DNA from: a bacterium
Lineage (GTDB): Bacteria; UBP15; UBA6099; JAJRTR01
Assembly (NCBI GenBank): GCA_024278215.1
Contig: JAJRTR010000117.1
Span: 1 to 13,232 of the forward strand
DNA length: 13,232 nucleotides
Direction: 5' to 3'
A program made the position numbers and the translations under genes. The notes beneath the pieces are model-generated. The model was not told the origin of the DNA, did no database searches, and saw only the letters and a list, made by a program, of their open reading frames with translations. Shown here piece by piece: positions 7,638 to 13,232 of the stretch (position 1 is its first letter; each line of letters starts with the position of its first letter).

Positions 7638-8186
7638 CTATTTTTTCGCTGAAGCTTTTTTCTTCTCAGTTTTCGCTGAAGCTTTCCGGCTTTTTTCAAG
7701 GCCGGTGACTTCGGCGATGTGCGAGTCGATAGTTTCGAGCACTTTATCCGCCTCAAGGTCCAAAAGCATCTCGTGACCGGATTTCTTGAACCAGACAACT
7801 TTCTTATCCGTCGATTTGATCTTTTGCGGGATTATACGCCCGACTCGTGGCGACACCACCGTGTCATTCTTTGATTGCACAATAAACAACGGCAGATTGA
7901 ACTTTTTAAGCCGTTTTTCGACATCGCCCGCGGCATGAAAGAGAGACGCGAATGATTCTGTGGCGAAGAACGGGTAATTGCGGTTGTTCTGCTCCTTGCA
8001 GAAATCGTCTGCGTATGCGTTGGGACTGTCCCAGTATTTAAAGACCTTGCTCAACACGGGTGTGAGAGCAGACATCGGGTCTGCAAACTTGAGGGCAGGC
8101 GCGAGAAGAATAACATCGTCGATGAGTTCAGGCCGCTTGATGCCGAGGTCGAGCGACACCAGCCCGCCCATAGAGTGACCGCACAC
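7638..8186 (-). CDS. C-terminal alpha/beta hydrolase part of a broken fusion gene
   Basis: This continues in frame from the gene at 8238-9254 after a TAG codon (8238-8240). The whole in-frame piece runs 8237-7638 and adds 199 residues. It carries the nucleophile elbow GHSMGG, the catalytic acid in SKNDTVVSP and the catalytic His in KSGHEMLL, and ends in a Lys/Ala/Ser-rich tail (KASAKTEKKKASAKK). A GTG at 8186 could open a shorter frame, but no ribosome site precedes it and it would start four residues before the catalytic Ser. It is therefore probably a remnant, or part of a readthrough product, rather than a separate gene. Its own stop is TAG, with TAA two codons later. Confidence 0.6.
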   Translation of the reverse strand: MCGHSMGGLVSLDLGIKRPELIDDVILLAPALKFADPMSALTPVLSKVFKYWDSPNAYADDFCKEQNNRNYPFFATESFASLFHAAGDVEKRLKKFNLPLFIVQSKNDTVVSPRVGRIIPQKIKSTDKKVVWFKKSGHEMLLDLEADKVLETIDSHIAEVTGLEKSRKASAKTEKKKASAKK

Positions 8187-8237
8187 AATGATCTTCTCCG
8201 CATGTTCGGATAATTCCTCGAGCGCCGCTTCGGCGTC

Positions 8238-9254
8238 CTAATACCAGTCGTCATAAGTCGTGCCGACCATATCATGCGGCACCGTGCCGTGGCCGCGGAG
8301 GATCGGGAACCTGTATGCTATGCCCCTGTCCTCGAGATACGGAGCGAGCGGCGACACGCAACTGATGTGAGATGTGAAGCCGTGCAGGACCAGCGCGCCC
8401 CATTCCGATTTGCCGCTCTTTTTCGGGTAAAATGTCAGCCCGCGCGTGTCCGGTTCCTTGATGGGCACTTCAATCGGGACAAAACATCGGTCATGGTCGA
8501 CAAGGTCGGATATCGCTTTCATCACCTGGTTGGTATACTTGCGCAGTTTCTTCCTGTCGACATCCTTCATATCGGTTTCCTTGAAATGTATGGGTTTGCC
8601 GTAGCGAATCGTGATCGGAAGCTTTTTCTGCACAGGCGGCATCTCAAGGCGTGGATAAGCCTCGGGCGGAAACGCCTGGCCTGTGCCGGAAATACCTGCT
8701 GGAATGATCGGCACACCGGCTCGTATCGCCATGCGCACGACTCCCGTATGGCCGCGCAGAAGTCCTGTCTCCGGCTCGAGCTCGGCCCTCGACACCTCTT
8801 CCTCGCCCGGGATCGTACCCTCAGGGAATATCGCTATGAGCCAGCCTTCCTTAAGTTTTTCCACAATATCGCTCAGTCCGTCGTTGTCCCCGCCGCGCTT
8901 TATATATACGGATTCACTTAACTCGATCATCTTGCTCAGCACAGGCCAGTCTACAAAATCGCTTTTCGCAATAAAATGAAGCTTCCTCTCGCTCATCGAG
9001 CCGAGCACCTGCGCATCCAGCCAACTCTGGTGATTCGCCGCCACTATCGCTCCGCTTTCAGGAATGTTCTCGAGACCTATTATCTCAAGATCGTTGTTTT
9101 TCTCGAATCCATTCCTCATGTTTGTTTTTATCATATCCGCCATGGCATCACGAACCGAGTCGTAAACGCCCACCTGCTTCACCAGGCCAAAAGCGCCCTC
9201 GAGCACTTTGTCCATCGGTGTAGCAAGCTTGTTCAATAATTCAAAACGCTCCAT
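8238..9254 (-). CDS. PlsC-type acyltransferase fused to hydrolase, cut by TAG
   Basis: 338 residues before the in-frame TAG. Residues ~50-250 are a PlsC/LPLAT domain: NHQSWLD gives the catalytic H75-x4-D80, and FPEGT at 143-147 binds the glycerol phosphate. Family members transfer an acyl chain to lysophosphatidate or a related acceptor at the inner membrane. Residues ~280-338 are the start of an alpha/beta hydrolase (VLHGFTSH, FPILRGHGT), which continues after the stop. Intact, the protein would be about 538 residues, joining acyl transfer with acyl release. The break falls at DDWY-stop-DAEAAL; a single base change from GAG would restore Glu. The acyltransferase half is complete and may still work. 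AAAGGAG precedes the ATG. Confidence 0.85.
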   Translation of the reverse strand: MERFELLNKLATPMDKVLEGAFGLVKQVGVYDSVRDAMADMIKTNMRNGFEKNNDLEIIGLENIPESGAIVAANHQSWLDAQVLGSMSERKLHFIAKSDFVDWPVLSKMIELSESVYIKRGGDNDGLSDIVEKLKEGWLIAIFPEGTIPGEEEVSRAELEPETGLLRGHTGVVRMAIRAGVPIIPAGISGTGQAFPPEAYPRLEMPPVQKKLPITIRYGKPIHFKETDMKDVDRKKLRKYTNQVMKAISDLVDHDRCFVPIEVPIKEPDTRGLTFYPKKSGKSEWGALVLHGFTSHISCVSPLAPYLEDRGIAYRFPILRGHGTVPHDMVGTTYDDWY

Positions 9255-9599
9255 TTTCTCTACATCTCCTTTATCACAAATATTTACCCGGTACCTTTAG
9301 TCCGAAATCCGAGTTCTTTCCATTTCACTACCGTACATTGCCATCGCTTTGTAGTGCGGACTCGTGTTTTATATTCTCCTCTGTCACACCGAACCCGTTC
9401 TATTGAAATGCTTCCAAATACCTGTACCGAAGCCCGAGATAAGGTTGTTAAACATCTTGTATTTTAGCCCAGTTGTCTTCAAAATACCAACCCTGATGCA
9501 AGATACTATAGCGCGCTTTTACAACTGTTTTTTCGCAGACTGCATCTTCAGATAATATGTACAGGTTTAGTTGTATAATCTGCTGCAAAGTTCCGCAAA
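9255..9599. other. Intergenic region with a bulged stem
   Basis: I see no supportable gene here. On the minus strand AGTCCGCACTAC (9362-9351 region) can pair with GTAGTG and, after a 21-base bulge, CGGACT (down to 9299). This would lie in the leader of the acyltransferase gene. It may be chance structure. No terminator is evident after the hydratase gene that ends at 9600. Confidence 0.3.
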
Positions 9600-10460
9600 C
9601 TATACGTTTAATTTTACTGCGGCATTGGTGATAACGTCGATACCACGTTCTGCAACTTTCGCTTTGAGCAGGATTGTATCGTCGTTTTCCCTCCACATCT
9701 GCGTGATGATTGTTTCGCCCGGATAGACACTGCCGGCGAAGCGGACCTTGATGCTTTTGAACTTGCCGGGATCGTTGGCGCAGTATGCCTGGAGCACTGC
9801 GCGTCCAACGTGGCCGAACGTGCAGAGCCCGTGAAGGATCGGTTTTTCGAACCCACCCATTGCAGCGAAATTCGGGTCGGCATGAAGAGGATTGAGGTCA
9901 CCGGAAAGCCTGTAGAGGAGCGCTTGCTGCGGTAGTGTTTTCATCTCGATAGTTTCGTCAGGGTCGCGGTCGGGCGCTTCGTTTTCGGCTTTTGGACCGC
10001 TCTCGCCGCCGAAACCGCCTTCGCCACGCAGGAACAGTGAAAAAGTGTTGAAGAAAAGAGCTTCGCCATCGGCGGTTTCCGTCAGGCAATCGAGCAGCAC
10101 AAGAGCGCCTTTGCCCTTGTCGTAGATAGCCTGGATTGAAGGTTTGTTCACCAGTTTCCCTTTTACAGGAATCGGCGTCTTGCGTATTTCGAGGAATTGC
10201 TCGCCGTGGAGCAGCATCATCGGGTTGAAGTCAAGCCCCGGATGTCCCATAACACCGGCCAGGGCGGCGAAGGGTGGCACAACACCGTAGGTCGGCAGCA
10301 CTTTCAGTCCGCTCTCATAGGTAAACCCGAGCTGGTCCTTGTCCGTCGGCGGCACGCCGGCGCCGATACCGAGCGCATACAGGATGACATCCTTGAAGTT
10401 GTATTCGAACTCGATAGGCTTCAACGGAGCCGACATTGCTTTTTCAACATCTATAGGCAT
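9600..10460 (-). CDS. MaoC-type (R)-enoyl-CoA hydratase, double hot-dog
   Basis: A 286-residue protein with the architecture of hydratase 2 from the multifunctional beta-oxidation enzymes (MFE-2): an N-terminal hot-dog lacking the active site and a C-terminal hot-dog with the catalytic motif YRLSGDLNPLHADP, then GFEKPILHGLCTFG. Asp and His of this motif are the catalytic pair in the family. It hydrates trans-2-enoyl-CoA to (R)-3-hydroxyacyl-CoA in the cytoplasm, feeding fatty-acid oxidation, polyhydroxyalkanoate or related lipid metabolism. AAGGGGGG precedes the ATG. It stands between a methyltransferase and the lipid acyltransferase gene, all on one strand, with wide gaps, so a shared operon is doubtful. 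The stop is TAG. Confidence 0.9.
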   Translation of the reverse strand: MPIDVEKAMSAPLKPIEFEYNFKDVILYALGIGAGVPPTDKDQLGFTYESGLKVLPTYGVVPPFAALAGVMGHPGLDFNPMMLLHGEQFLEIRKTPIPVKGKLVNKPSIQAIYDKGKGALVLLDCLTETADGEALFFNTFSLFLRGEGGFGGESGPKAENEAPDRDPDETIEMKTLPQQALLYRLSGDLNPLHADPNFAAMGGFEKPILHGLCTFGHVGRAVLQAYCANDPGKFKSIKVRFAGSVYPGETIITQMWRENDDTILLKAKVAERGIDVITNAAVKLNV

Positions 10461-10492
10461 GGAAATTCCCCCCTTGTGTATTTTATGGATTC

Positions 10493-10502
10493 CCTGATCA
10501 GG
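10493..10502. promoter_or_regulatory. Palindrome upstream of the hydratase gene
   Basis: CCTGATCAGG is a perfect ten-base palindrome 33 bases before the hydratase ATG. It could be an operator; a chance occurrence is possible. Confidence 0.2.
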
Positions 10503-10613
10503 TATGACTTTATCACATTACCGGAGATTTTGAAAGAATAGAACTATTGTTCATGGAATTGTAAAATGGATTCCCGCTTCAAGCATGAACTTGTTAACTG
10601 ACCGGTATTGCGT

Positions 10614-11264
10614 CTAAGTGTATTTCGAGCATACCGGTACGGTGCTGATACGTTTTACGACGTCAAGAAACAGGTTGTCTTCTCTCTCGACATGAAAGCC
10701 GGAAAGTCGTATATTGTCCATTGTTTTTCTGTTGATATGTGCACCCATCATTCTGTACGTCATGTTGTCGAGAAGGTCGAATCGCGCGCCCGGTTTGAGT
10801 ACACGATTCACCTCTGAGAGCCCTTTCAGCGGGTCCGGCACACTGCAGAAAACAAAAGTCGTTACAGCCCTGTCGAACGAATTGTTTTCAAAGGGGAGTT
10901 CCTGCACATCTGCAAGATGGAAGTCAACATTTTCAACATTCAGTTTCTCTGCTCTGCGCTTTGCATTATCGAGCATTCTCTCACTGAAATCAATTGCCGT
11001 TACCTGGATATTATCCGGGTAATGCGGAATGTTGCGACCGGTTCCGACTCCGATTTCTATGACACTATCGCCTGGTTTCAAACCCTGGAACAACTCCTGT
11101 CTCCTAGCGGTCCCGGCCATCAATTCCATCGGCAATGAACAAATATCGTAAGTACCGGCGTGCCGGTCGTATATCAAACGCGCCTCGTCAGTAGCGAGCA
11201 TGTCGATTTTCGTATCCGCATTTCTATTGCTGTTGTATTTTGTATTCATTTCGGTATTGTTCAT
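10614..11264 (-). CDS. PMT-like class I SAM methyltransferase, internal deletion likely
   Basis: 216 residues from the ATG at 11264, chosen for the GAGGAGG just upstream; a longer frame from 11315 has no ribosome site. Motifs: YDRHAGTYD, SAM motif I VIEIGVGTGRNIPHYP, acidic AIDFSERML, ADVQELPFENNSFD, TFVFCSVPDPLKGL, then GAHINRKTMDNIRLSGF. This order matches methyltransferases annotated as phospholipid N-methyltransferase-like. In those, as I recall the family, a segment like LLLEHVRS-x-NP-x-x-G separates PGGR from DLLNP. Here PGARF runs straight into DLLDN, so about 17 residues around beta-5 appear to be missing in frame. The substrate is unknown and activity uncertain. It is last in the second Met-rich operon; the stop is TAG. 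Confidence 0.8.
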   Translation of the reverse strand: MNNTEMNTKYNSNRNADTKIDMLATDEARLIYDRHAGTYDICSLPMELMAGTARRQELFQGLKPGDSVIEIGVGTGRNIPHYPDNIQVTAIDFSERMLDNAKRRAEKLNVENVDFHLADVQELPFENNSFDRAVTTFVFCSVPDPLKGLSEVNRVLKPGARFDLLDNMTYRMMGAHINRKTMDNIRLSGFHVEREDNLFLDVVKRISTVPVCSKYT

Positions 11265-11311
11265 CGCGTGCCTCCTCATAAATGGACAGATGCTCAACAA
11301 ATATCCTGCAT

Positions 11312-11509
11312 TCATGCGGCTCCATGGTTATCGTTTTCATTATTACCTTTTTTGTTTTGTTCTCTCGTGTCATTATCTGAAAAATGCTTGTCTTCAGGCG
11401 GAACATCAGGATTCATCGTCTCGAAATTCCGGAACGACACGACCATGAGCACTACTATCAGGCTGAAACATGTCAGAAGTATCAATATTATAAAAACCGT
11501 ATAGAACAC
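11312..11509 (-). CDS. Small single-pass membrane protein, unknown
   Basis: 65 residues from a GTG at 11509, with GGAGG at eight bases; an in-frame GTG at 11524 overlaps the ribosome site. Residues ~2-27 form one very hydrophobic transmembrane helix. The remaining ~38 residues are hydrophilic, rich in Asn, Asp, Glu and Lys, and probably disordered. It fits tightly between the response regulator (stop at 11525) and the methyltransferase (start at 11264), which supports a real gene. I do not recognise a family. It could be a small membrane partner of the regulator or of the exported protein. Confidence 0.6.
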   Translation of the reverse strand: MFYTVFIILILLTCFSLIVVLMVVSFRNFETMNPDVPPEDKHFSDNDTREQNKKGNNENDNHGAA

Positions 11510-11524
11510 ATCGCTCACCTCCAC

Positions 11525-11953
11525 TCATGGAATCGATCTAAGTGTTGATGGTTTCCCCTTTTCCCGGTTTTCCGGTCTCGCTTTATTCTCAGCGTTATCT
11601 ATGCAATGCGTCAGGTCTTCGCGGTCGACCGGTTTGATGAAATACCGTCGAGCCCCTTTGATGAAACCGGAAAGGCGTGTCGACAGTTCCCCGCAGCCGG
11701 AAACTATGAACACAGGGATATCGGGCACCTGCTTGTCCTGGAATATCTGCCGCAGGAACTCGATGCCGTCGGCCTCGGGGAGCCCGATATCCAGGATGAC
11801 AGCATCGGGAGGGAACTTGTCGACAATACGCAAGGCTTCTTCCGTCGAGGCGGTCTTTATTATTTCCCGTCCATCGCCCTGCAACCACTGTTCGTATATT
11901 TCCCGGTAGCTTTCTTCGTCTTCCACAATAAGGATTCTGAAATTGTTCTTCAT
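11525..11953 (-). CDS. Receiver-only response regulator (CheY-like)
   Basis: 142 residues from ATG 11953, chosen because GAGGGG is eight bases upstream; ATG 11959 sits too close. One REC domain: VEDEE acidic pocket, phospho-acceptor Asp55 in VILDIGLPEADG, Ser85 in VSG in place of the usual Thr/Ser switch residue, and Lys107 in FIKP. No DNA-binding or enzymatic output domain follows, only a charged tail of about 25 residues. Such stand-alone receivers work in phosphorelays or by protein contact. No histidine kinase is in the window. It lies downstream of the Met-rich gene and 15 bases upstream of the small membrane protein. Confidence 0.88.
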   Translation of the reverse strand: MKNNFRILIVEDEESYREIYEQWLQGDGREIIKTASTEEALRIVDKFPPDAVILDIGLPEADGIEFLRQIFQDKQVPDIPVFIVSGCGELSTRLSGFIKGARRYFIKPVDREDLTHCIDNAENKARPENREKGKPSTLRSIP

Positions 11954-12032
11954 TGACATTCCCCTCTCGTATATCCATAGTCGTCATCGTTGAGTTTTCA
12001 GTAATAAGTGATTATGCACAGGATAGGGACCA

Positions 12033-12068
12033 CCGGCTCCCACCGGGTGTGTCCCGGCGGGAGCCCGG
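12033..12068 (-). other. Strong hairpin inside the second Met-rich operon
   Basis: GGCTCCCACCGGG pairs with CCCGGCGGGAGCC apart from one A/C position (G-U on the minus strand), with a five-base loop. It lies between the Met-rich gene stop (12079) and the regulator start (11953). No T-run follows on either strand. A processing or stability element that leaves more of the first cistron is plausible. Confidence 0.5.
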
Positions 12069-12078
12069 CCCGAAATCA

Positions 12079-12633
12079 TTACCAGTTGATGTCGTCGGGC
12101 AGATCCCAGTTTTCGGAAGAATTGGAACCGCCTGTTTGTGTGACGTACTGGTTGCCGCAATGCCACTGGCTGGTTTTGGCAGTGGTATTTGTCGCTCCGT
12201 GGCAGGGCATGGAGGCATAGTGCTCTTCGGAAACCAGAGCGAAGGGCTTGCCGGTTGTCGCGTCGACCAGCAGAACCTCCCTGGTGCCGTCGGAGAACTT
12301 CACATCGGCCTTGTACAGCGTCCATCCCCAACCCATCATGCCATGTGTCGTCTGCTCGACTTCTCCTACGGTCGCATCATTGAGCCTGGCCTTTACGAAT
12401 GTCTCCGCTGCTTTGCGGGCGGCATCTCTGGAAATCAAGTCGGCATTATTCTGCGAATGCATGCCCTGTCCCATCATTCCATGTGCGCCCCCCATCATCA
12501 TACCTTGCATGTTGCCCTGCATCTGATGGGCCCCCGCGCCCTGTCCATTTCCTCCACCGGCTGCGAAGCCGTATCCTCCCAGAGCCACGAGCGCCAGCAC
12601 TGCTACGATTGTTGCCGCATACTTCTTCATCAT
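12079..12633 (-). CDS. Met-rich exported PepSY-like protein, paralogue of 257-922
   Basis: 184 residues from ATG 12633, which has GGGAG eight bases upstream; a GTG at 12642 overlaps the ribosome site. Residues 1-25 are a signal peptide. Residues ~36-59 are Met/Gly/His/Gln-rich (QMQGNMQGMMMGGAHGMMGQ). The domain at ~67-140 starts with ISRDAARKAAETFV and ends with LLVDATTGKP, as PepSY-like domains do. C144 (MPCHG) and C159 (WHCGN) may form a disulfide or, with nearby His, a metal site. The protein is probably periplasmic. Compared with 257-922 it has the same layout and the same VDA-TGKP ending but no long tandem repeat. It heads the operon with the regulator, small membrane protein and methyltransferase. 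Confidence 0.82.
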   Translation of the reverse strand: MMKKYAATIVAVLALVALGGYGFAAGGGNGQGAGAHQMQGNMQGMMMGGAHGMMGQGMHSQNNADLISRDAARKAAETFVKARLNDATVGEVEQTTHGMMGWGWTLYKADVKFSDGTREVLLVDATTGKPFALVSEEHYASMPCHGATNTTAKTSQWHCGNQYVTQTGGSNSSENWDLPDDINW

Positions 12634-12671
12634 GCGAATCACTCCCTTTCTTTAGATTTGCAAATTGTATG

Positions 12672-12688
12672 ATCAAGAACCGTGCCAG
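12672..12688 (-). promoter_or_regulatory. Sigma-54-like promoter motif of second Met-rich operon
   Basis: On the minus strand this reads CTGGCACGGTTCTTGAT. It fits YTGGCACGRNNNTTGCW at every defined position except the -12 C, which is A. The predicted start is near 12662, about 29 bases before ATG 12633. The paralogue has the same TGGCA and TTCTTGAT blocks at 205-221. Confidence 0.5.
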
Positions 12689-12720
12689 ACTCGTAAATTT
12701 GCGAAAAATAATCACAGGGA

Positions 12721-12739
12721 AATACACAGCGGGTGTATT
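12721..12739. promoter_or_regulatory. Perfect palindrome, candidate activator site
   Basis: AATACAC-AGCGG-GTGTATT, with seven-base perfect arms, lies about 60-77 bases upstream of the predicted start at 12662. That is a plausible place for an activator site of a sigma-54-type promoter. I did not find the same palindrome upstream of the gene at 257. Confidence 0.45.
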
Positions 12740-12850
12740 AACAAGAGGCATTAACCCGGACCTGGTGAAATATGCGGGGTAAGAATAATGATTGAGGTCA
12801 GTTTCCGGAAGTTTTGTATCGCACTGCCCAATATCGAACAGCACACTGCC

Positions 12851-12859
12851 TGTTATAAT
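12851..12859 (+). promoter_or_regulatory. Extended -10 facing directly into a terminator
   Basis: TGTTATAAT is a perfect extended -10. Transcription from about 12866 would meet the terminator at 12873-12900 at once, giving an RNA of roughly 35 bases. No -35 is visible. Confidence 0.3.
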
Positions 12860-12872
12860 ACAGATAGGTTGA

Positions 12873-12900
12873 GTCGGGATACGGTGATCCCGCCCTTTTT
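12873..12900 (+). terminator. Intrinsic terminator, near-copy of 7288-7315
   Basis: CGGGAT-ACGGTG-ATCCCG, then CCC and five T. It shares CGGGATACGG-x-GATCCCGCCC with the 7288 terminator, and some likeness continues upstream (GTTAT...TGAG). No plus-strand gene precedes it in the window, so its transcript is unknown. Confidence 0.65.
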
Positions 12901-13059
12901 CTGTTTCTTCTACAACATCATACTCAACCGCAGCATACAGTGGCATGTTAATTAACACTAAAACCGGTATGATAAAAACGGCTGAAAATTCAGGAGTAAA
13001 TTTAAATTTCAAAAAATTATAATCCGGCTTAACTATTTTGTTTAACTTAAAAAATAATA
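12901..13059. other. AT-rich intergenic stretch, no gene seen
   Basis: A sharp drop in GC begins near 12940. I see no supportable gene and no clear terminator for the Kazal-domain gene, only a T-run just after its stop on the minus strand. Confidence 0.5.
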
Positions 13060-13232
13060 TTACTCACAAACACTATTTCGATACGATAAAACAAATTTAT
13101 CGGCACAGGCAGTACAGCCTGTTGCATAGGATTCCTGTTTACCATCTTCTAATGTCGCACAAACGGGTTTATATTCATTAGTACAAATTTGAGGCCGAGG
13201 TTCCGTACAAGTAACTTTACTTTTTTCTTCAG
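13060..13232 (-). CDS. Kazal-type protease inhibitor domain, C-terminal part
   Basis: A partial gene: its 5' part is beyond the window edge. The visible 56 residues hold six Cys, at 8, 16, 24, 39, 42 and 55 of the fragment. The context is RPQICTNEYKPVC, then SYATGCTAC. PVC with seven residues back to the previous Cys, and the Y-x-x-x-C-x-x-C pair, fit the Kazal/follistatin-like fold; the C3-C4 loop is longer than the classical ten residues. Such domains bind and block serine proteases and are normally exported. They are scattered in bacteria. The codon and base composition is AT-rich, unlike the genes to the left, suggesting separate origin. The stop is TAA. Confidence 0.75.
   Translation of the reverse strand, partial: EEKSKVTCTEPRPQICTNEYKPVCATLEDGKQESYATGCTACADKFVLSYRNSVCE

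Noticed and set aside
8238-8240. Genome-wide TAG reassignment or pyrrolysine decoding
   Set aside because: Three other genes here (ending at 7638, 9600 and 10614) use TAG as an apparently normal stop, which argues against general recoding. Local suppression is not excluded.
9364-9555. Plus-strand frame of 63 codons in the 9255-9599 gap
   Set aside because: No ribosome site, no recognisable motif, and composition like intergenic DNA.
12446-13012. Minus-strand frame of 188 codons with a signal-like start
   Set aside because: There is no ribosome site before its ATG. It runs through the terminator, the sigma-54-like motif and the palindrome, and then overlaps the start of the Met-rich gene in another frame. 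The hydrophobic start is best explained by AT-rich DNA.

Overview
The window is a stretch of bacterial chromosome of mid-range GC. It probably comes from an uncultured Gram-negative lineage: there is a lipoprotein with an outer-membrane-type sorting residue, several Sec-exported proteins, AGGAG-type ribosome binding sites and no eukaryotic features. I cannot place it in a phylum from sequence alone. The last ~280 bases are clearly more AT-rich than the rest.

Layout, left to right. (1) 1-156 is the end of a dispersed MITE-like repeat. (2) 257-2124 (+) is a probable operon: a Met-rich exported PepSY-like protein with an 11-unit 9-bp tandem repeat, a Met-rich lipoprotein with a Big_5 (Ig-like) domain, and a SAM methyltransferase whose stop codon lies inside a repeat fragment. 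(3) 2230-3730 (-) holds a STAS anti-sigma antagonist and a YhcC-type radical SAM protein with an unusual insertion. (4) 3894-6863 (+) is an operon of a half-size UPF0016/GDT1 cation transporter, an unknown helical protein and a secreted GH36 raffinose-synthase-like glycosidase. (5) 6864-7448 holds a complete 179-bp repeat, a terminator and a tRNA promoter. (6) tRNA-Gly(CCC) is at 7449-7521. (7) 7638-9254 (-) is a PlsC acyltransferase/alpha-beta hydrolase fusion broken by an in-frame TAG. (8) 9600-10460 (-) is a MaoC-type hydratase. (9) 12633-10614 (-) is a second Met-rich operon: a PepSY-like Met-rich exported protein, a receiver-only response regulator, a small membrane protein and a PMT-like SAM methyltransferase. 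(10) 13060-13232 (-) is the C-terminal end of a Kazal-type protease inhibitor domain.

The most interesting pattern is that the two ends of the window mirror each other. Each has an operon headed by a paralogous Met-rich PepSY-like exported protein and containing a class I methyltransferase. The two head genes share an upstream motif (TGGCA, then TTCTTGAT, with equal spacing, ending 36-39 bases before the start codon) that resembles a sigma-54 promoter. The 12.7 kb copy also has a perfect AATACAC-N5-GTGTATT palindrome upstream. I infer a co-regulated envelope system, perhaps for binding a thiophilic metal or coping with oxidative stress; the function is unproven.

A second theme is a MITE-like repeat family (ends GAGCC-rATTGCAAAATTcTG). 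It has two large copies and smaller derivatives that have become part of a gene end and of a 5' leader.
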